From the NCBI GenBank assembly GCA_002914805.1, contig JXTB01000094.1, positions 62,001 through 126,000 of the forward strand: 64,000 nucleotides of DNA. Direction: 5' to 3'. The notes below the pieces were generated by a model, which was given only the letters and a program-made list of their open reading frames with translations, was not told the origin of the DNA and ran no database searches. Source of the stretch: Parasponia andersonii (lineage: Eukaryota > Streptophyta > Magnoliopsida > Rosales > Cannabaceae). Shown one piece after another: positions 44,939-57,620 of this stretch. The stretch's first letter is position 1, and every line of letters starts with the position of its first letter. The translations under genes were made by a program, and so were the position numbers.

Positions 44939-46150
44939 CTAAGCGTTCCACGTGTTCAGCAAGTTTTTCCTGGTCTTGAGCTCTTTCAGGACATACGCAC
45001 CATTGTCGAGTGCTTTGATCACCTCATAGGGTCTGATCCAATTGGATTCTAATTTCAAGGAATTCCCTGTTCTAGCTTTAAGGACCCAATCCCCGGCATT
45101 AAATCGTTGAGCACTAACCTTTTTTGCATAGTAGGATTTAGCATGCTGGTGGTACGAAACCAGGTGGACCAGGGCCATGTCTCTCGTTTCCTCCAGGAGG
45201 TCTGTGTTGCGGCTTAGCTGGCCTTCGTTTAAGGGGGGATCCCTCACCACTTCGGAATAGAGGGTCGAGAGGCCGACTTCGGTCGGGATCACAGCCTCTG
45301 AGCCGTAGACCATGGTGAATGGCGTTCTTCCAGTCGACCTTCGCTCCGTGGTTCGATGAGCCCATACAATGGCCGGCAGCTCTTCTAATCACTTGCCTTT
45401 AGCCTCCTACAAATTCTTTTTGATTTTGCTGAATATGGCTTTGTTCGTTGCCTTCGCTTGACCATTCCCTTGAAGGTAGTTCACAGAAGAGAAACTGAGC
45501 CTTATATCATACTGCTCGCATAGCTCCTTGACCTTAGCATTTTGGAACTGTGAGCCATGATCAGCATGTATCTCTTTCGGAATCCCGAACCGACAGATTA
45601 TGTTCTTCCAGATGAAGTTAATCGTGTCTGTCTTGCTAACGGTCACGTAGGCTTCAACTTCTACCCATTTGGTGAAGTAATCCATGGCTAACAGGACATA
45701 CCTCCTTCACCCTGGACTTCTGGGGAGCTCTCTGACGATGTCCAGACCCCATTTGGCAAACGGCCAGGGGGTTATATTTAAATGAAGTACCTCCACGGGT
45801 TGGCATTTCATTGGGGCGAACCTCTGGCACTTATCATATTTCTTGATGAATCGGGGCCACCTCTGTCATTATGTATGGCCAGAAGTATCCAGCTGTTAGA
45901 GCCTTGTGAGTGAGGCTGCGTCCGCCAGAGTGGTTACCGCATATTCCCTCGTGGATTTCCTCTATTAGCTTTTGCGCTTCGACGGGACCTATGCACCGCA
46001 GCATCGAACCCATTGTCGATCTCCTGTATAGTCGTTCCCCTACCATCGAGTACCTGGCAGCCTTCAACCTGACCGACCTTGCTTCTCGGGGGTCTGTGGG
46101 TAGGTTCCCCAGCGTCAAATACTGGGTTATGGGTTTCATCCACCCTTCGT
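44939..46150 (-). pseudogene. Integrase of element F
   Basis: Minus-strand pieces: the zinc-binding start HEGICGNHSGGRSLTHKALT (about 45890-45960), the core with DHGSQFQNAKVKELCEQY (about 45500-45570), and the C-terminal part with FNAGDWVLK and WIRPYEVIKAL (44990-45110), ending at 44939. The position of the catalytic Glu reads NGQAKATNK, where related elements have NGQAEATNK, so the Glu appears changed to Lys. Frameshifts separate the parts. Confidence 0.85.
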
Positions 46151-46249
46151 CAGTAGTTCCGGTTACGAACACATGGTGTGCAGGGGTCTGCGGGGGGTCC
46201 TCTATGCTCTCGCCTTCTAAGAGAACTTCTATGCTTCCAGCCGTACCCC

Positions 46250-46715
46250 CAATTGACGCACTCTTAGCTAGCTCGTCGGCCCTCTGGTTCATCTCCCTGG
46301 GGATCGGTTCGATATTGAAATTGTCAAAGCGGGCTTTTGCCCCCATTACCTTGGAGAAGTACGTGTGCAACCTCGGTTCTTTTGCTTCGAAGTTTCCCCT
46401 GACCTGACCCACGATCAACTGCGAGTCGGTCTTTATGCGATGTTCTCCACTCAGAACTGCAGTGCCAGCTCAAGGCCTTGCAGTAATGCCTTGTACTCCG
46501 CCTCATTGTTAGTCGCCTGGAAGCCGAGCCTCAATGCCTTCTCAACTCTGAGACCCGTTAGGGTCTGCAGGACTATCCCGATACCTGACCCTGAGACATT
46601 CATGGATCCGTCGGTATAGAGCATCCAGGCTGAATGGGGGCGAAGTTGAGACATCTGAGACGGGTCGTGTAGCTCGCCGAAGGATTCGATTTCTACCAAA
46701 AAATCCGCCATGACT
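46250..46715 (-). pseudogene. Second RNase H of element F
   Basis: AWMLYTDGSMNVSGSGIGIV holds the first Asp, NNEAEYKALLQGLELA the Glu, and after a frameshift TDSQLIVGQVRG the next Asp. The tail IPREMNQRADELAKSAS follows at about 46250-46300. This matches the additional RNase H expected before integrase in Tat elements. Confidence 0.83.
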
Positions 46716-46719
46716 TGTC

Positions 46720-48130
46720 CTTTCTTCGCCGCTCGAGGCCGATACTCTATATCGTATATTCCCAGCTCGATGGCCCACTTTGTCAGTCATCCTGACAGGT
46801 CTGGCTTGGCCAAAATTTGGCGGATGTGGAAATCCGTATACACGGTGATCGAGTGTGCCTCAAAATACTGCCGAAGTTTCTTTTTAGCATTGACCAGAGC
46901 GAGAACCAGCTTTTCTGCCACACTATATCACGTCTGGGCATCCAGGATCATGCGGCTTATATAAAACACCAGTTTCTGTTTGCCGTCTTCCTCGACGAAC
47001 AGTACGGCGCTGATCGCTACTTCGGACACTGCTAAATAGGCGTACAGGTGCTCCCCCTCTGCTGGGGAAGCCAGGATAGAGGAGTGACTCAAAAACAGCT
47101 TGAGATCTGTCAGTGCCCTGTCCTGTTCCTCCCCCCAGATGACAGTAAAACTTTTCTTCAAGCATTGGAAGAAAGGTTTGCATCGGTCAGACATCTTGAA
47201 GACGAATCAGTTGAGAGCGACTATCTTCCTAGCTAGGCGTTGGACTTCTCGAATCGTCTAGGGTCTCTGCACATTTGTAATCGAGGTCAGCTGGGTCGGG
47301 TTTGCCTCAATACCCCTCCTACTCACGATATGCCCTAGGAATTGACAAGAGGACACCCCAAATGCACATTTCTTAGGATTCAGACGCATCCGATATTGCC
47401 TTAGAATCTGAAAACATTCGTCTAAGTGTCCTAGATGGTCTGAATCTTCTCTGCTCTTCACGACCATGTCGTCTATATAGACCTCCATAGTCTTCCCTAG
47501 TAGCCTGGTGAACATTTTATTCATGAAGTTTTGGTAGGTTGCCCTCGCATTCTTCAAGCCAAATGGCATACGCTTGTAGCAGTACAGACCACGCTCCGTG
47601 ATAAAAGCCGTGTGGATCTGATCTTCCGCGTATAGGGGAATCTGGTTGTATCCAGAGTAGGCATCTAAAAAGCTCATTCTGTTGAATCCCACCGTCGCAT
47701 CTACCATTTGGTCAATTCTTAGCAGGAAGAAGCTATCCTTCGGACAGGCCTTGTTCAGGTTGGTGAAGTCTATGCAAATACGGTTGTCGCTGTTTTTCTT
47801 TTTCACCACTACCGAGTTGGAGACCCAACGCGGGTACACGCATTCTCTGATCAGACCGTTCTCCAGCTGCTTCTCTACCTCCTTGTTGATTGCCCTGTTT
47901 TTCTCTGGTGCGAACCATCAGGATTTCTCCCTGACTGAAGGGAAGTTGGGATCTATGTTCAGCCGGTGGCAGGTGTGTGCGGGGTCTATCCCGGGCATGT
48001 CATCGTAGGACCACGCGAAGACGTTCTCGTTCCGCTTTAAGAATCCCAACATTTCGTTCCTTTGCTCCTCAGGTAATAAGGCCCCGATTAGAATCATCTG
48101 CACCAGTTCTGCCTCTTTCAAAGGGACCGC
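46720..48130 (-). pseudogene. Reverse transcriptase and linked RNase H of element F
   Basis: The best-preserved stretch (47258-47839) reads from the palm (ICIDFTNLNKACPKDSFFLL, MSFLDAYSGYNQIPLY) through MPFGLKNARATYQNFMNKMF to the catalytic YIDDMVVKS and FLGHIVSRRGIEANP. Upstream is HTCHRLNIDPNFPSVREKS (about 47925-47980). Downstream the RNase H is in 46928-47194 (FYISRMILDAQT). Frames change at about 47250 and 47840. Confidence 0.9.
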
Positions 48131-48149
48131 TACTAGCTCCTCGATCGTG

Positions 48150-48760
48150 GATTTTGGACCGTCGGACTCCTCTTCGATTCACTTCATGTACACTGGCAGG
48201 CGGTCCTTTGATTGCTATTCGTCCCTGGTCACGGCACTTGCACTCGCGTCGCGCTTGTTGATGTCTATTGTATAGGTACCATCCTTTGATAGACATCTTA
48301 AGACTTGGTAGAGGGTGGAAGCGACCCCATGCATGGCGTGGATCCATCCCCTTCCTATGATGACGTTGAAGGAGGATTGGCAGTCAATGACGACGAAGTC
48401 CACATCTAAGCATCTCTCAGCAGCGCAGACATTCAGGGTCATGACGCCCAAGGGGTAGACCTTAGTGCTGTCGAAAGTGAATAGCGGCTGACAGGTTGGC
48501 CTGAGTGCACTTCGATCTAGGCCCATATTCTCAAATGTACTAAGGAACAGGATATCGACGCTGTTTCCACCATCGACCAGGACCCTTCCGACCAATGTGA
48601 AGCTGATCTGCAGTTTCATCTCTAAGGGGTCGTCGTGAGGCAGGCGCACCGTAGTTAAATCTTGCTGGATGAAAATGATGGGGATGGCAGAGGTGCGGCT
48701 CTCTCCCGACATCAAATGGTTGACGGAGTGGCCTATTCCCCTCAGGTGCTTCACTCTTTT
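48150..48760 (-). pseudogene. Aspartic protease of element F
   Basis: A minus-strand frame at 48215-48754 has the active-site box VLVDGGNSVDILF (Asp-Gly-Gly) about 60 residues in, and DFVVIDCQSSFNVIIGRGWI further on, the usual second landmark of plant Ty3/gypsy proteases. It ends in a stop before the reverse transcriptase. Confidence 0.83.
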
Positions 48761-48769
48761 TTCAGCCCT

Positions 48770-50160
48770 TTTGAGGCATTTTTCCTTCTCCTCCTGATCC
48801 TAGGTCGGCTCTGGCCTGCCCACGATGGTCGGCATTATCCTCAGGGTCTGCCCTCCTGACCCAGAGGCTTGGGTGTGCTTCTCTTTTTCAGGCCTAGTGA
48901 CGTCTTCCAGCGGCTGGGTTCCACCGGTTTTCACATACTGTTTCAACCTGTCGGCGTGGATCGACATCATGACCTATGCGTAAAGGTTGCGGCAATTGAC
49001 GGTGTCGTGCCTGAAGTCTTTGTGAAACTGGCAATACATGTTCCTGTTCTTCATATGCTCAGGGACGCCAGATTTGGGTGGGTCTTTGAAAATGCTCCTA
49101 TCCTTATTTTGGAGGTAGATCACGTCGATTGGCGTGTTGAGCTCATACTTCGGCAGAGGGTCGCGGGACGTCTTCCTCCTCTTGCCACCTTCCTGACTGC
49201 TTCGAATGGGAGCTTCCTGACTGCTTCGAATGGGAGCTTCCTGTTTCAGAGTCGGCTCTTGGTCCAGTGAGGGTCTCTTCACCCCTTGCGTGGCCGGGGG
49301 TTATACCGGCGTTGTTGTTATCCCGGTAGAGGTCTTGGGCACCTTCTGGTGGCTTTCCAGCACCCTAAATACCCCTTCTGACTTTTCCTGGACATCTGCC
49401 ATATCGTACGGGAGATTCAAAAGGAGGTGGTCCGATAGCATTGATCCTAGCTACAAGCTCCTGACGAATGATCCTACGGCTTGGACCGAGTCGGCGTTAT
49501 GGACTAGGGACATTATCTCGAGGAAACGCGACAGGTAGTCTCACGGGGACTCATCTGCGGCTTGCTCCAACTGGTCAAGGTCTCGCATGGTTTTTTGCTG
49601 TCTTCGGACACCCGCGTACTGCTTTAGGAAAAGTTTGCAGAAATCTTCGAACCTGTTTATGGATTTTTCTGGGAGCTGTCTGAACTATAGCAGGGCTGGT
49701 CCCGCCAGGGTCGTAGAGAATACTTTACAGGTCACGGCCTCGTCTCTGGTTTCTAAGGTCATCTTCTATTGGAAGTGGTATATGTGATCGAGGGGACCAG
49801 TTTTCCCCTCGAACGGCTTAAAGGTCGGGGTCGTGAAGTCCCTCGGCCTAGGCTCCATCTGGATCCAGTCGGCAAAGGCCGTCCGGTTGATCCCTCGCAC
49901 CGTTTGCTCTACCAGATCGTCGGGGGTCTAGCTGTGATGGGCCCCGAGTCTCTTACCCAACTCTGCCATCATCTCTTGCTTCCAGTCAGGAGGCATATCT
50001 CTTGGGCTTCCATGGGGTCTTCTGCCCATCACCCCCTGGCCTGGAGGGGTCTCGACTGGCTTCGCCACGCCCCCTGCATCCGCAATCCGGATGGGGCGAG
50101 AATTTCTCCTCGCGGTTGGCTTCCAAATTCTTGTTGGACTTCTTCATCAAATTTAGAGAA
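48770..50160 (-). pseudogene. Gag of element F, 5' end lost
   Basis: Minus-strand segments include a capsid-like part (SINRFEDFCKLFLKQYAGVR near 49620-49680, then DYLSRFLEIMSLVHNADS near 49490-49545), a Gln/Lys-rich tract containing a twice-repeated APIRSSQE (about 49190-49230), and a zinc-knuckle-like CQFHKDFRHDTVNC (about 48988-49030). Several stops are present. The N-terminal coding part fades near 50160. Confidence 0.78.
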
Positions 50161-50300
50161 AATATCTTTCCAAGTATTACGCGCCAAGAAATTGAAAATA
50201 TCTCTCACGTACTTTGTTTCTCTTTTTTTTTTTTTTTTTTTAATTGAATCCTTAAATATGTTTCATACATATTCTGAGCAATAACTAGCCTTGTAGAAAA

Positions 50301-50380
50301 CAATAACTTCACTTACCCCATTTGTAGCATCAAAAAAAGTCCATAACTTCACTTACCCCATTTGTAGCATCAAAAAAAGT
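50301..50380. repeat. 40-bp direct tandem repeat
   Basis: Two nearly identical 40-bp units (50301-50340 and 50341-50380; one or two differences) sit between the truncated end of element F and copia element C. The flanking 50161-50500 has no gene and includes a T run at about 50223-50241. Confidence 0.9.
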
Positions 50381-51097
50381 ATGGATGTGCACTATTAAGA
50401 TTATGAAATTATAACAATTTTAGCATAATGGATCTTATTCTCGTTATGCGCCATAGGACAATTGTAGTATGAAACCTACGTGACCCTATATACTATTACA
50501 TTAATAGTTAAAAAACAGGGAATATTGTGTATAATTATTAAAGACTGAGCTGAAGACCCAGCGACATCATACTGTATTTATAATGGGATTGACTAGTACA
50601 TCTACGTGACTAAGAGAGCAGACAAGGAAGGCAAATAATATAAAGTATAGAGTGTGAGAAATAATATGAACTTTACAGAGTGGCAAACAATATAAGTCGT
50701 ACAATATTCTCTTGAATATGCATAAAGAATATTTCTGGTCACGTCTGAAGTTATGGGCGGTTTCATTTTCAATATACCCCCTTCAAACGAAATGGTCTCT
50801 TGTTGATATTGAGTTTGCTTCTCAGAAATTGGAACCATATGCTTGATAGAGATTTGGTGAAGATGTCAGCAACTTGATTAGCATGATTAGCAGTAGAGAC
50901 ATAACAAATTTCTAAACAACCTTCTGCAATCTTTTTTTATTATATTTTTTTTTTTATGAAGTGCACATCGATTTCAATATGTTCATTTGAGCATGAAAGA
51001 CTGGGTTGGCCGCAAGAGCTACTGCTCCCATGTTGTCAATCCAATTGATGGGAGTTTAATGTGAAACATGATGTAATTCCTTGAGAACTGACTGTAG

Positions 51098-52090
51098 TCA
51101 TGTTAGTTCGGCCGTCACTTGTGCTAATACTCTGTATTCAGACTCAGTTGAGGATCGTGCCACTGCTCTTTGTTTCTTTGATGACCAAGACACCAAGTTC
51201 CTTCCAAGAAACACACAATAACCAGTAATAGATTTTCTGTCATCTGGGTTGTTAGCCCAATCGGCATCAGAGAAACCAATAAGGTCGAATTGATCTGAAG
51301 TTTTGAAGCTAAGACCATAATCAGATGTACCCATTAGGTAGCGGAGAATCCTTTTGCATGCGTTCCAATGGACATCAGTAGGTTGTTGGAGGAATTTACT
51401 CAGATTGTTGACAGTGTAGGATATTTCTGGTCTATTTATCACTAGATATTAAAGGGCTCCAATTGTGCTAGGATAAAGCTTTAGGTCTTTTTTTAGGAGA
51501 GGAGAGCCGACGTATAGTGAGAGATTCTTACCAACTGAAGCTGGACTGGCACAAGGCGTACAGTAGACATATTGGTTCGCTCCAAGAGTTCGTTGATGTA
51601 TTGAGATTGAGACAAGTAGATCCTTATTTCATCTCTTTCAATTTTGATGCCTAAGAAGAATTTGAGAGAGTCAAGAACTTTGAGGGAAAAACCTTTAATG
51701 TAGATGTTGCACCACACTTTCTATGGCTGCATGATTATTTGTAGTAAGGAGAATATCATCCACTTATACTAGTAAGATTAGTAAAGTCTCTCTTTGCTTG
51801 AAGATGAACAATGAGCTGTCTGAAATGGATGGTCTAAATTTCATACGAATAAGTTCAGATTTGAGCTTCTCAAACCAAGCTCGTGGTACTTGTTTAAGGC
51901 CATAAAGAGCTTTCTTGAGTTTACAAACATGATTAGGTATAGAGTTGTCTTCGAACCCTTCTAGTTGATTTGTGTAAACTGATTCTCGTAGTTCCCCATT
52001 AAGGAAGACATTGTTAATGTCAAGTTGCTTGATGTCCCACCATTTAAAAACTGCCAAGCTTAGAACAACTCAGATTTTTGAAGGTTTGGT
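51098..52090 (-). pseudogene. Reverse transcriptase and RNase H of element C
   Basis: Segments: KQLDINNVFLNGELRESVYT and ALYGLKQVPRAWFEKLKSE (51764-52057), VDDILLTTN after a stop (about 51745-51770), and the RNase H part at 51098-51442 with INRPEISYTVNNLSKFLQQP, GFSDADWANNPDDRKSITGY and ARSSTESEYR. These are classic copia landmarks. Stops and frameshifts lie between them. Confidence 0.88.
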
Positions 52091-52099
52091 GACTGGACT

Positions 52100-54291
52100 G
52101 TAAGTTTCCTCGAAGTCGATCTCAGGTGTTTGAAGAAACCCTTTAGCCACCAGTCGGGCCTTGTGGTGCTCAACTAATCCATCAGAGTCGTGTTTGACTT
52201 TGTAGACCCATTTATTACCAATGATCTTTCATCTCAGGTCGGTAAGGCAATAGGGACTATGATTGGTATTTAAGTCTTCAAATCTTCCATGGTTGTTTTC
52301 CATTTGACCGAGTTTAATGCTTCTGAGACAGTTTTGGGTAATTGTGATTCACTAGGAGATGAGAGTGAAGGGTCGTGGCGGTGGCAGTGAAAATTTTTAG
52401 TTTATAGATACCTAATTTAGATCGAGTTACCACGGGATGAAAAGAGACATTAGGATAATTCTGTATGTGGCCTGGTCATGAGTTATATAGAGGCGTTTCT
52501 GGCGAAGTTATAGAGTGATCAACATTAGATATGTATAAAAAGGTCTACTGTCAGAGGATGGAGACATATTTCCACTGAAATTAGTGTTTAGAGAGTGAGG
52601 ACGCGGTGAGAAAGGAGAAAGAGAGGTACCTCTTGATTTCGCTTCAAAAATTAAGTCGGGAGGAGTTTTAATTTTAATGCTTATCCTGGAATGATCCTTA
52701 CCAGTGGCAGTGCCTTACATTTGACTTGTGTTGATGTATGAGAATCAAGATAGGGGAGGATTGGTAAAGGTGTGGAAATGACTCTTAATTGAGTGCCTGT
52801 ATTTTTCAGGTTTGGATTGAAGAGAGGGTCAGAATGGAATGGGAATATTTTTTCATCAAAGATGACACTTCAAGCAATGTAAATTTATCCATTATGGTGG
52901 AGGCATTTGTAGCCTTTGTGTGCTGAGCTATAGCCAATGAAGACATATTTTGAAGAATGAAATTGGAACTTTATGTTATGGTATGGTCTTAGATGTGGGT
53001 AGCAGGCACAACCGATTTGAGAAAGGTTTAGTCAGGTTTTCTGTTTAATAGTTTTTCAAATGGTGTGTTGTAGCGAAGAACCTTAGTTGACATCCTATTT
53101 ATGAGGTAGATTGAGAATTCAAATGTCTCTCACCAGAATTTCTTAGGCATTGAGGAGTATGCAAGGAGAGTTAGACTTGTTTCAGAGATATGGCGATGTT
53201 TTCTTTAGGCTTTACTATTTTGTTCATGTTCATGAGGGCAAGGATATCTGAATAGGATTTCATATTATTGCAAGAAAGGTAATAAAGAGCAACACTCTTC
53301 TTCCTAGTCAGATTGGAGGGCTTTAATTGTGGTGCCAAATTGATTTTCAACAAAGGTTTTGAATCAGACAATAGCTTGATAGACTTCTAACTTTTCATTC
53401 ATGGGAAAAATCCAAGTGAAACATGAGTGATTATTTATAAATGTATTTAGTATTTGTAGCCCTGAGTAGAGGGAGTACGTATAGACCTCAGACATCCGTG
53501 TGTATTAGATCGAAAGATTTATTTGAAGTTGTCAAGGATTTTTAGTAAGAGAAGCGATGTGTTTTTCCAAGTTGACAGTCTGAGCAAAAGTCTAAAGTCT
53601 TGATATTTAAAGATAGATTACAATCCTTTAGAATTCTAAACAGTACCATCTTTTCTAGGATGGCCTAATCTCCTATGAATGACATTGACATTAACTAAAC
53701 TAGAAACAAAAGCACTGACCCTAAGAAGTCTATTACAGAGTTCTGAAAGTGAGGTGTCTGCAACAAAGGTTTTCCTCAAAAAGGAAGTTCAGACAAAATG
53801 GTGTTAAAACTGGGATGAAGGTTAACATGTTTCTTGGCAGAAGAAGGGACATGCTGAGCAGCTTCCAATTGGTAGAGACCATTCCTAGCCAAGCCTTGAA
53901 GAACTCTTCCAGAGCTCGTCCTAGACAATATAACAATCAGCACATAATTCAATTAGAACATCGTTATCAGAAGTGAGTTTAGCAACACTCAACAAATTTT
54001 TTTGTTATGGAAGGTACGTGGAGAATATTTTTCAAGGAAAGTCTTTTTAGAGAAAAATAGAGCAAACCATGGCCAATGCGGTGCATGTCAAGACCTTGCC
54101 CATTACTGATGGTGAATTTCTTAAGGCCATTATTGTCCATCTTGGTATTCAGGTTCTTTGTATCATTGGTGACATGATTGGTTGCTCCACTATCCATGTA
54201 TTAGTTGGGATTAGCGGTAGTTTTAGGAGTAGCAACAAAGGCAGACATCGGGTTACTTTATGGTGGTTGAAAGTTCTTGTCATAGCGGAAG
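52100..54291 (-). pseudogene. Protease and integrase of element C
   Basis: The protease active site YMDSGATNHVTND is at about 54155-54200. The pre-integrase and integrase region follows with CQLGKTHR (about 53555-53580), FDLIHTDVWG (about 53485-53520) and degenerate C-terminal parts down to about 52100. Frequent stops show long decay. The right edge is the insertion point of element E. Confidence 0.78.
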
Positions 54292-54296
54292 AAGCA

Positions 54297-54778
54297 TTAC
54301 GCAGCGGGTTGTTAGATTTCGTTCTAACTTGCGTTCTCACAACGAGAAAAGAAATAACAAAATTCTCAAGAGAATTTAGAAGAGAAAACTAAGATTTTGA
54401 TTGAAGATTGAATGATTACAACTCTTACCAATGAAGGAAATTTATTTAAGTTTAGGATTAATTTAAACTATCCAATAAAATAATTCTAAGAAACTTATAA
54501 CCATACACCTAGCACTTACCAACCAAATATACTTAAAATAAACAAATTGTTCACCTAACACATTTCAAATAAACAAATTGTTCACCTAACACACTTCAAA
54601 TAAACAAATTGTTCACCTAACACACTTCAAATAAACAAGCTAAATAATCTAACAAAAAAAAATAAGTCTACAATACCTAACACACAAAAATATTCTACCA
54701 ACAAATGGAATGTTCATTAGATTGGGTTTTGGAATTTTGGACCTTAGCTTTGGGTCATGGATGTGGGCTACTATATCA
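54297..54778 (-). repeat. 3' LTR of element E
   Basis: 482 bp; minus strand starts TGATATAGTAGCCCAC and ends CTGCGTAA (CA changed to AA). It is longer than its partner because a 31-bp unit (AAATAAACAAATTGTTCACC...) occurs three times at about 54535-54635 instead of once. The polypurine tract AAGAGGGGGAGAAC lies next to it (54779-54792). Confidence 0.92.
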
Positions 54779-54816
54779 GTTCTCCCCCTCTTGAAAAAAA
54801 CTCATTCTCAAGTTGC

Positions 54817-56030
54817 TCAAGGTATGACTTCTAGCCCATGGTGCTCGTACACATCTTGAATATTGAAGGCCTTAAAAATTGCGTAGCTATCTGGTAGATC
54901 AATGACATATGCATTATCATTAATCTTTTAAATAATACGAAAGGGGTAAATTTTCTTCTATTTAAGTTTATTGTATCCTCTTGTTGGAAGTTTTTCTTTA
55001 CGTAAATGAACCATTATAAAATCGCATTTTTTGAAAGTCTTGAATCTTCTGTACTTGTCAACATTAGCCTTATATTTTGCACTGGACTCTTCTAACTTTT
55101 TTTTTCACTTCTTAGTCTTTTCACGTCTTATTAATCAAATGATCGGCAATAATACTCATCCCTAGAAGTTATGGTAAAGGTACCAAGTCGAGAGTATGCA
55201 ATGGAGGATGAATATAAACAATTTCAAATGGAGATTTACCGTTGGAACGATTTGGTACATTGTTGTAAGCAAACTCAGCTTGCGATAGAACATTCTCCCA
55301 TTGTCTTGGGTTTTCTTTAATCAAGTACCGTAAAATATTGCCCAGTGTACGATTAGTGACTTCAGTTTGCCCATCTGTTTGGGGATGACAAGTACTAAAT
55401 TGCAAGGTGGTATCAAGTCTCTTCCACAAAGTGCGCTAAAAATGACTGAAGAATTTACTATAATAATCAGAGACTATTATTCTTGGTAACCCATGCAGAT
55501 GAACAATCTCTCGAAAGAAAAATTGTGCAATATGAGTAGCATCTGAAGTTTTCTTGCAGGGAATAAAATGAGCCATTTTTAAAAAACGATCTACCACAAC
55601 AAAGATAGAATCCGAACTTTTTTGTGTTCGCGGTATTCCTAAGATGAAACCCATGGACAAATCTTCCCAAGGCACATGAGGAATAGGAAGTGGCATATAC
55701 AACCCAGTATTTTGAGCTTGTCCCTTTGCAGTCTGGCATATATAACAACGTTTAACAAATTTCTCTACATCACGCTTAAGATGTGGCCAAAAATATCGAT
55801 CTTCCACTAATGAAATAGTTTTGTCTTGTCCTATATGTCCTCCTAACCCTCTTGCGTGTAGTTCTTGAATGATGTGTTCTCTGAGAGATCCTCGTGGAAT
55901 ACATAAACGATTTTTAAAGAATAGAAAACTATCATGTATTTGATGTTTATTTGCAAATCTATTAATGTATTTCTCACATTCTTCCTTGAAATCTTCATCA
56001 TCAGCATATAAGTCTTTCAAATAATCAAAA
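54817..56030 (-). pseudogene. Integrase of element E
   Basis: The zinc-binding start [14 protein letters not shown]...CYIC is at about 55730-55870. The core has [15 protein letters not shown] near 55640, where the first catalytic Asp (usually ...MDF) is Gly. The second Asp is kept in [10 protein letters not shown] and the Glu in QTEVTNRTLG (about 55360). The C-terminal part ends at 54817 after [11 protein letters not shown], with no chromodomain. A frame change at about 55430 splits the core. Confidence 0.88.
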
Positions 56031-56299
56031 CTGATTATTTTATTTTAAATAGCATTTAGTAATATAACTCGGCGACTCAATGCATCAGCAACCTTGTTTA
56101 ATTATCCAGACTTATGCTTGAGAGAGAAAGTGAACTTCTGGATGTAGGAAATCCATCGAGCATGCATTCGATTTGGTTTGAAAGAGTTATTGAGGTACTT
56201 AAGAGCTTGATGATCCGTATTGAGGATGAATTCCTTCTGTACTAGATACGGTTCCCATTGTTGTAATGTACGAACAATTGCATATAATTTTTGTTCGTA

Positions 56300-57620
56300 T
56301 GTTGATCACTTCTTTCTGGCTTCGCTAAGCCTTTCACTAAAGAAAGCTATTGGCTTCATATCTTGGGATAGAATAGCTCCAACTCCTATGCCAAAAGCGT
56401 CACAGTCGACTTCAAAAATTTTGTCAAAGTCAGGAAGTGGAAGGACGGGTGCATTTGTGAGTTTTTCCTTCAAGACAGCAAAACTCTGTTCTGCTTCTTC
56501 TGTGCAAAGGAATTGCTTTTGCTTCAAACAATCGGTGAGTGGTGCAGCTATAGTGCTGAAGTTTCTCACAAATCGTCTATAGAACGTTGTAAAACCATGA
56601 AAACTCCGAACTTCTGTAATGGTCTTCGGTATTGGCCATTCTCGGATAGCCTTTACTTTATCATTACAACAAAGCCTAAGAAGACTAAGCTGTCAGTCAT
56701 GAAGCTACATTTCTTCAGGTTGACATACAACTGATTCTTACAAAGTGTATTAAAAACTTCAGTCAAGTGTTGTAGATGTTCTTTCTCATTTTGACTATAG
56801 ACTAAAATTTCATCAAAATAAACTACGACAAATCTTCCAATGAAGGGTTGGAATACCTGATTCATTAACCTCATGAAAGTACTCGGGGCATTGGATAGAT
56901 CGAACAGTATAACTAACCACTCATATAGTCTTTCATATGTTTTGAATGCAGTCTTCCATTCATTTCCAGGATGCATACGAATCTGATGGTATCCGCTCTG
57001 CAAATCAATCTTGGAAAAGAGCTTTAATCCTCCCAATCTATCAAGTATGTCATCTAATTGTGGGATAGGAAATCGATATCGTATCGTAATCTTGTTGATG
57101 GCTCGACTATCAATACATATCATCCAGCTTCCGTCTTTCTTCGGTGTTCGGAGTGCAGGTACAGCCACAGGGCTCATACTTTCTCTAATCATTCTTTTCT
57201 TGAGGAGATCTTGGATTTGTATTTGTAGGATCTCATACTCCTTAGGACTCATACGGTAGTGAGGTAGACTCAGTAGACTTGCTCCAGGAATAAAATCAAT
57301 CTGGTGTTGAATATTTCGCAGGGGTGGTAAGCCAGCGGGTAACTCCTCAGGAATGATGTCTTCAAATTCAGACAATAATGTTTGAACTTGTACAGGAATA
57401 TTGGTAGGAGTATATGTCTCTTTAGGTACAAAAAGAAGGTTGGTCCTGGTAGGGGTTGTTTGGTTATTTTGTAGCTTCAGAGGAGCCAGAGTAATCTTCA
57501 TATCATCCTTGTGGAAGCTGTATGTGTTAACTTTGCCATTATGTATAGTGTTTAAATCGAATTGCCACGGTCGACCAAGCAATATATGACAGGTATCCAT
57601 ATCAACAATATCACATAATA
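56300..57620 (-). pseudogene. Reverse transcriptase and RNase H of element E
   Basis: The open frame 56653-57600 contains the protease-polymerase linker and a nearly complete reverse transcriptase: [40 protein letters not shown] and a catalytic box reading [11 protein letters not shown]. Related elements have YFDD, so the second Asp of the pair is Glu. The RNase H at 56306-56569 has [17 protein letters not shown] frame change at about 56600-56650 separates them. Confidence 0.9.

Larger units (their letters stand above)
38517..50160 (-). mobile_element. Element F: Tat-lineage Ty3/gypsy element, second family, no 5' LTR
   Basis: Minus-strand order from 50160 downwards: gag, protease, reverse transcriptase with RNase H, second RNase H, integrase, a long post-integrase region with tandem repeats and a plus-strand gene, polypurine tract, and 3' LTR. 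Its higher GC content and different protein sequences separate it from the A/D family. No primer site or 5' LTR is found to the right: gag-like sequence fades near 50160 into unrelated AT-rich DNA, so the 5' end was lost. Confidence 0.9.

Noticed and set aside
45910..46407. A 165-codon plus-strand frame in element F
   Set aside because: It is the complement of the second RNase H and integrase start, where motifs are clear on the minus strand.
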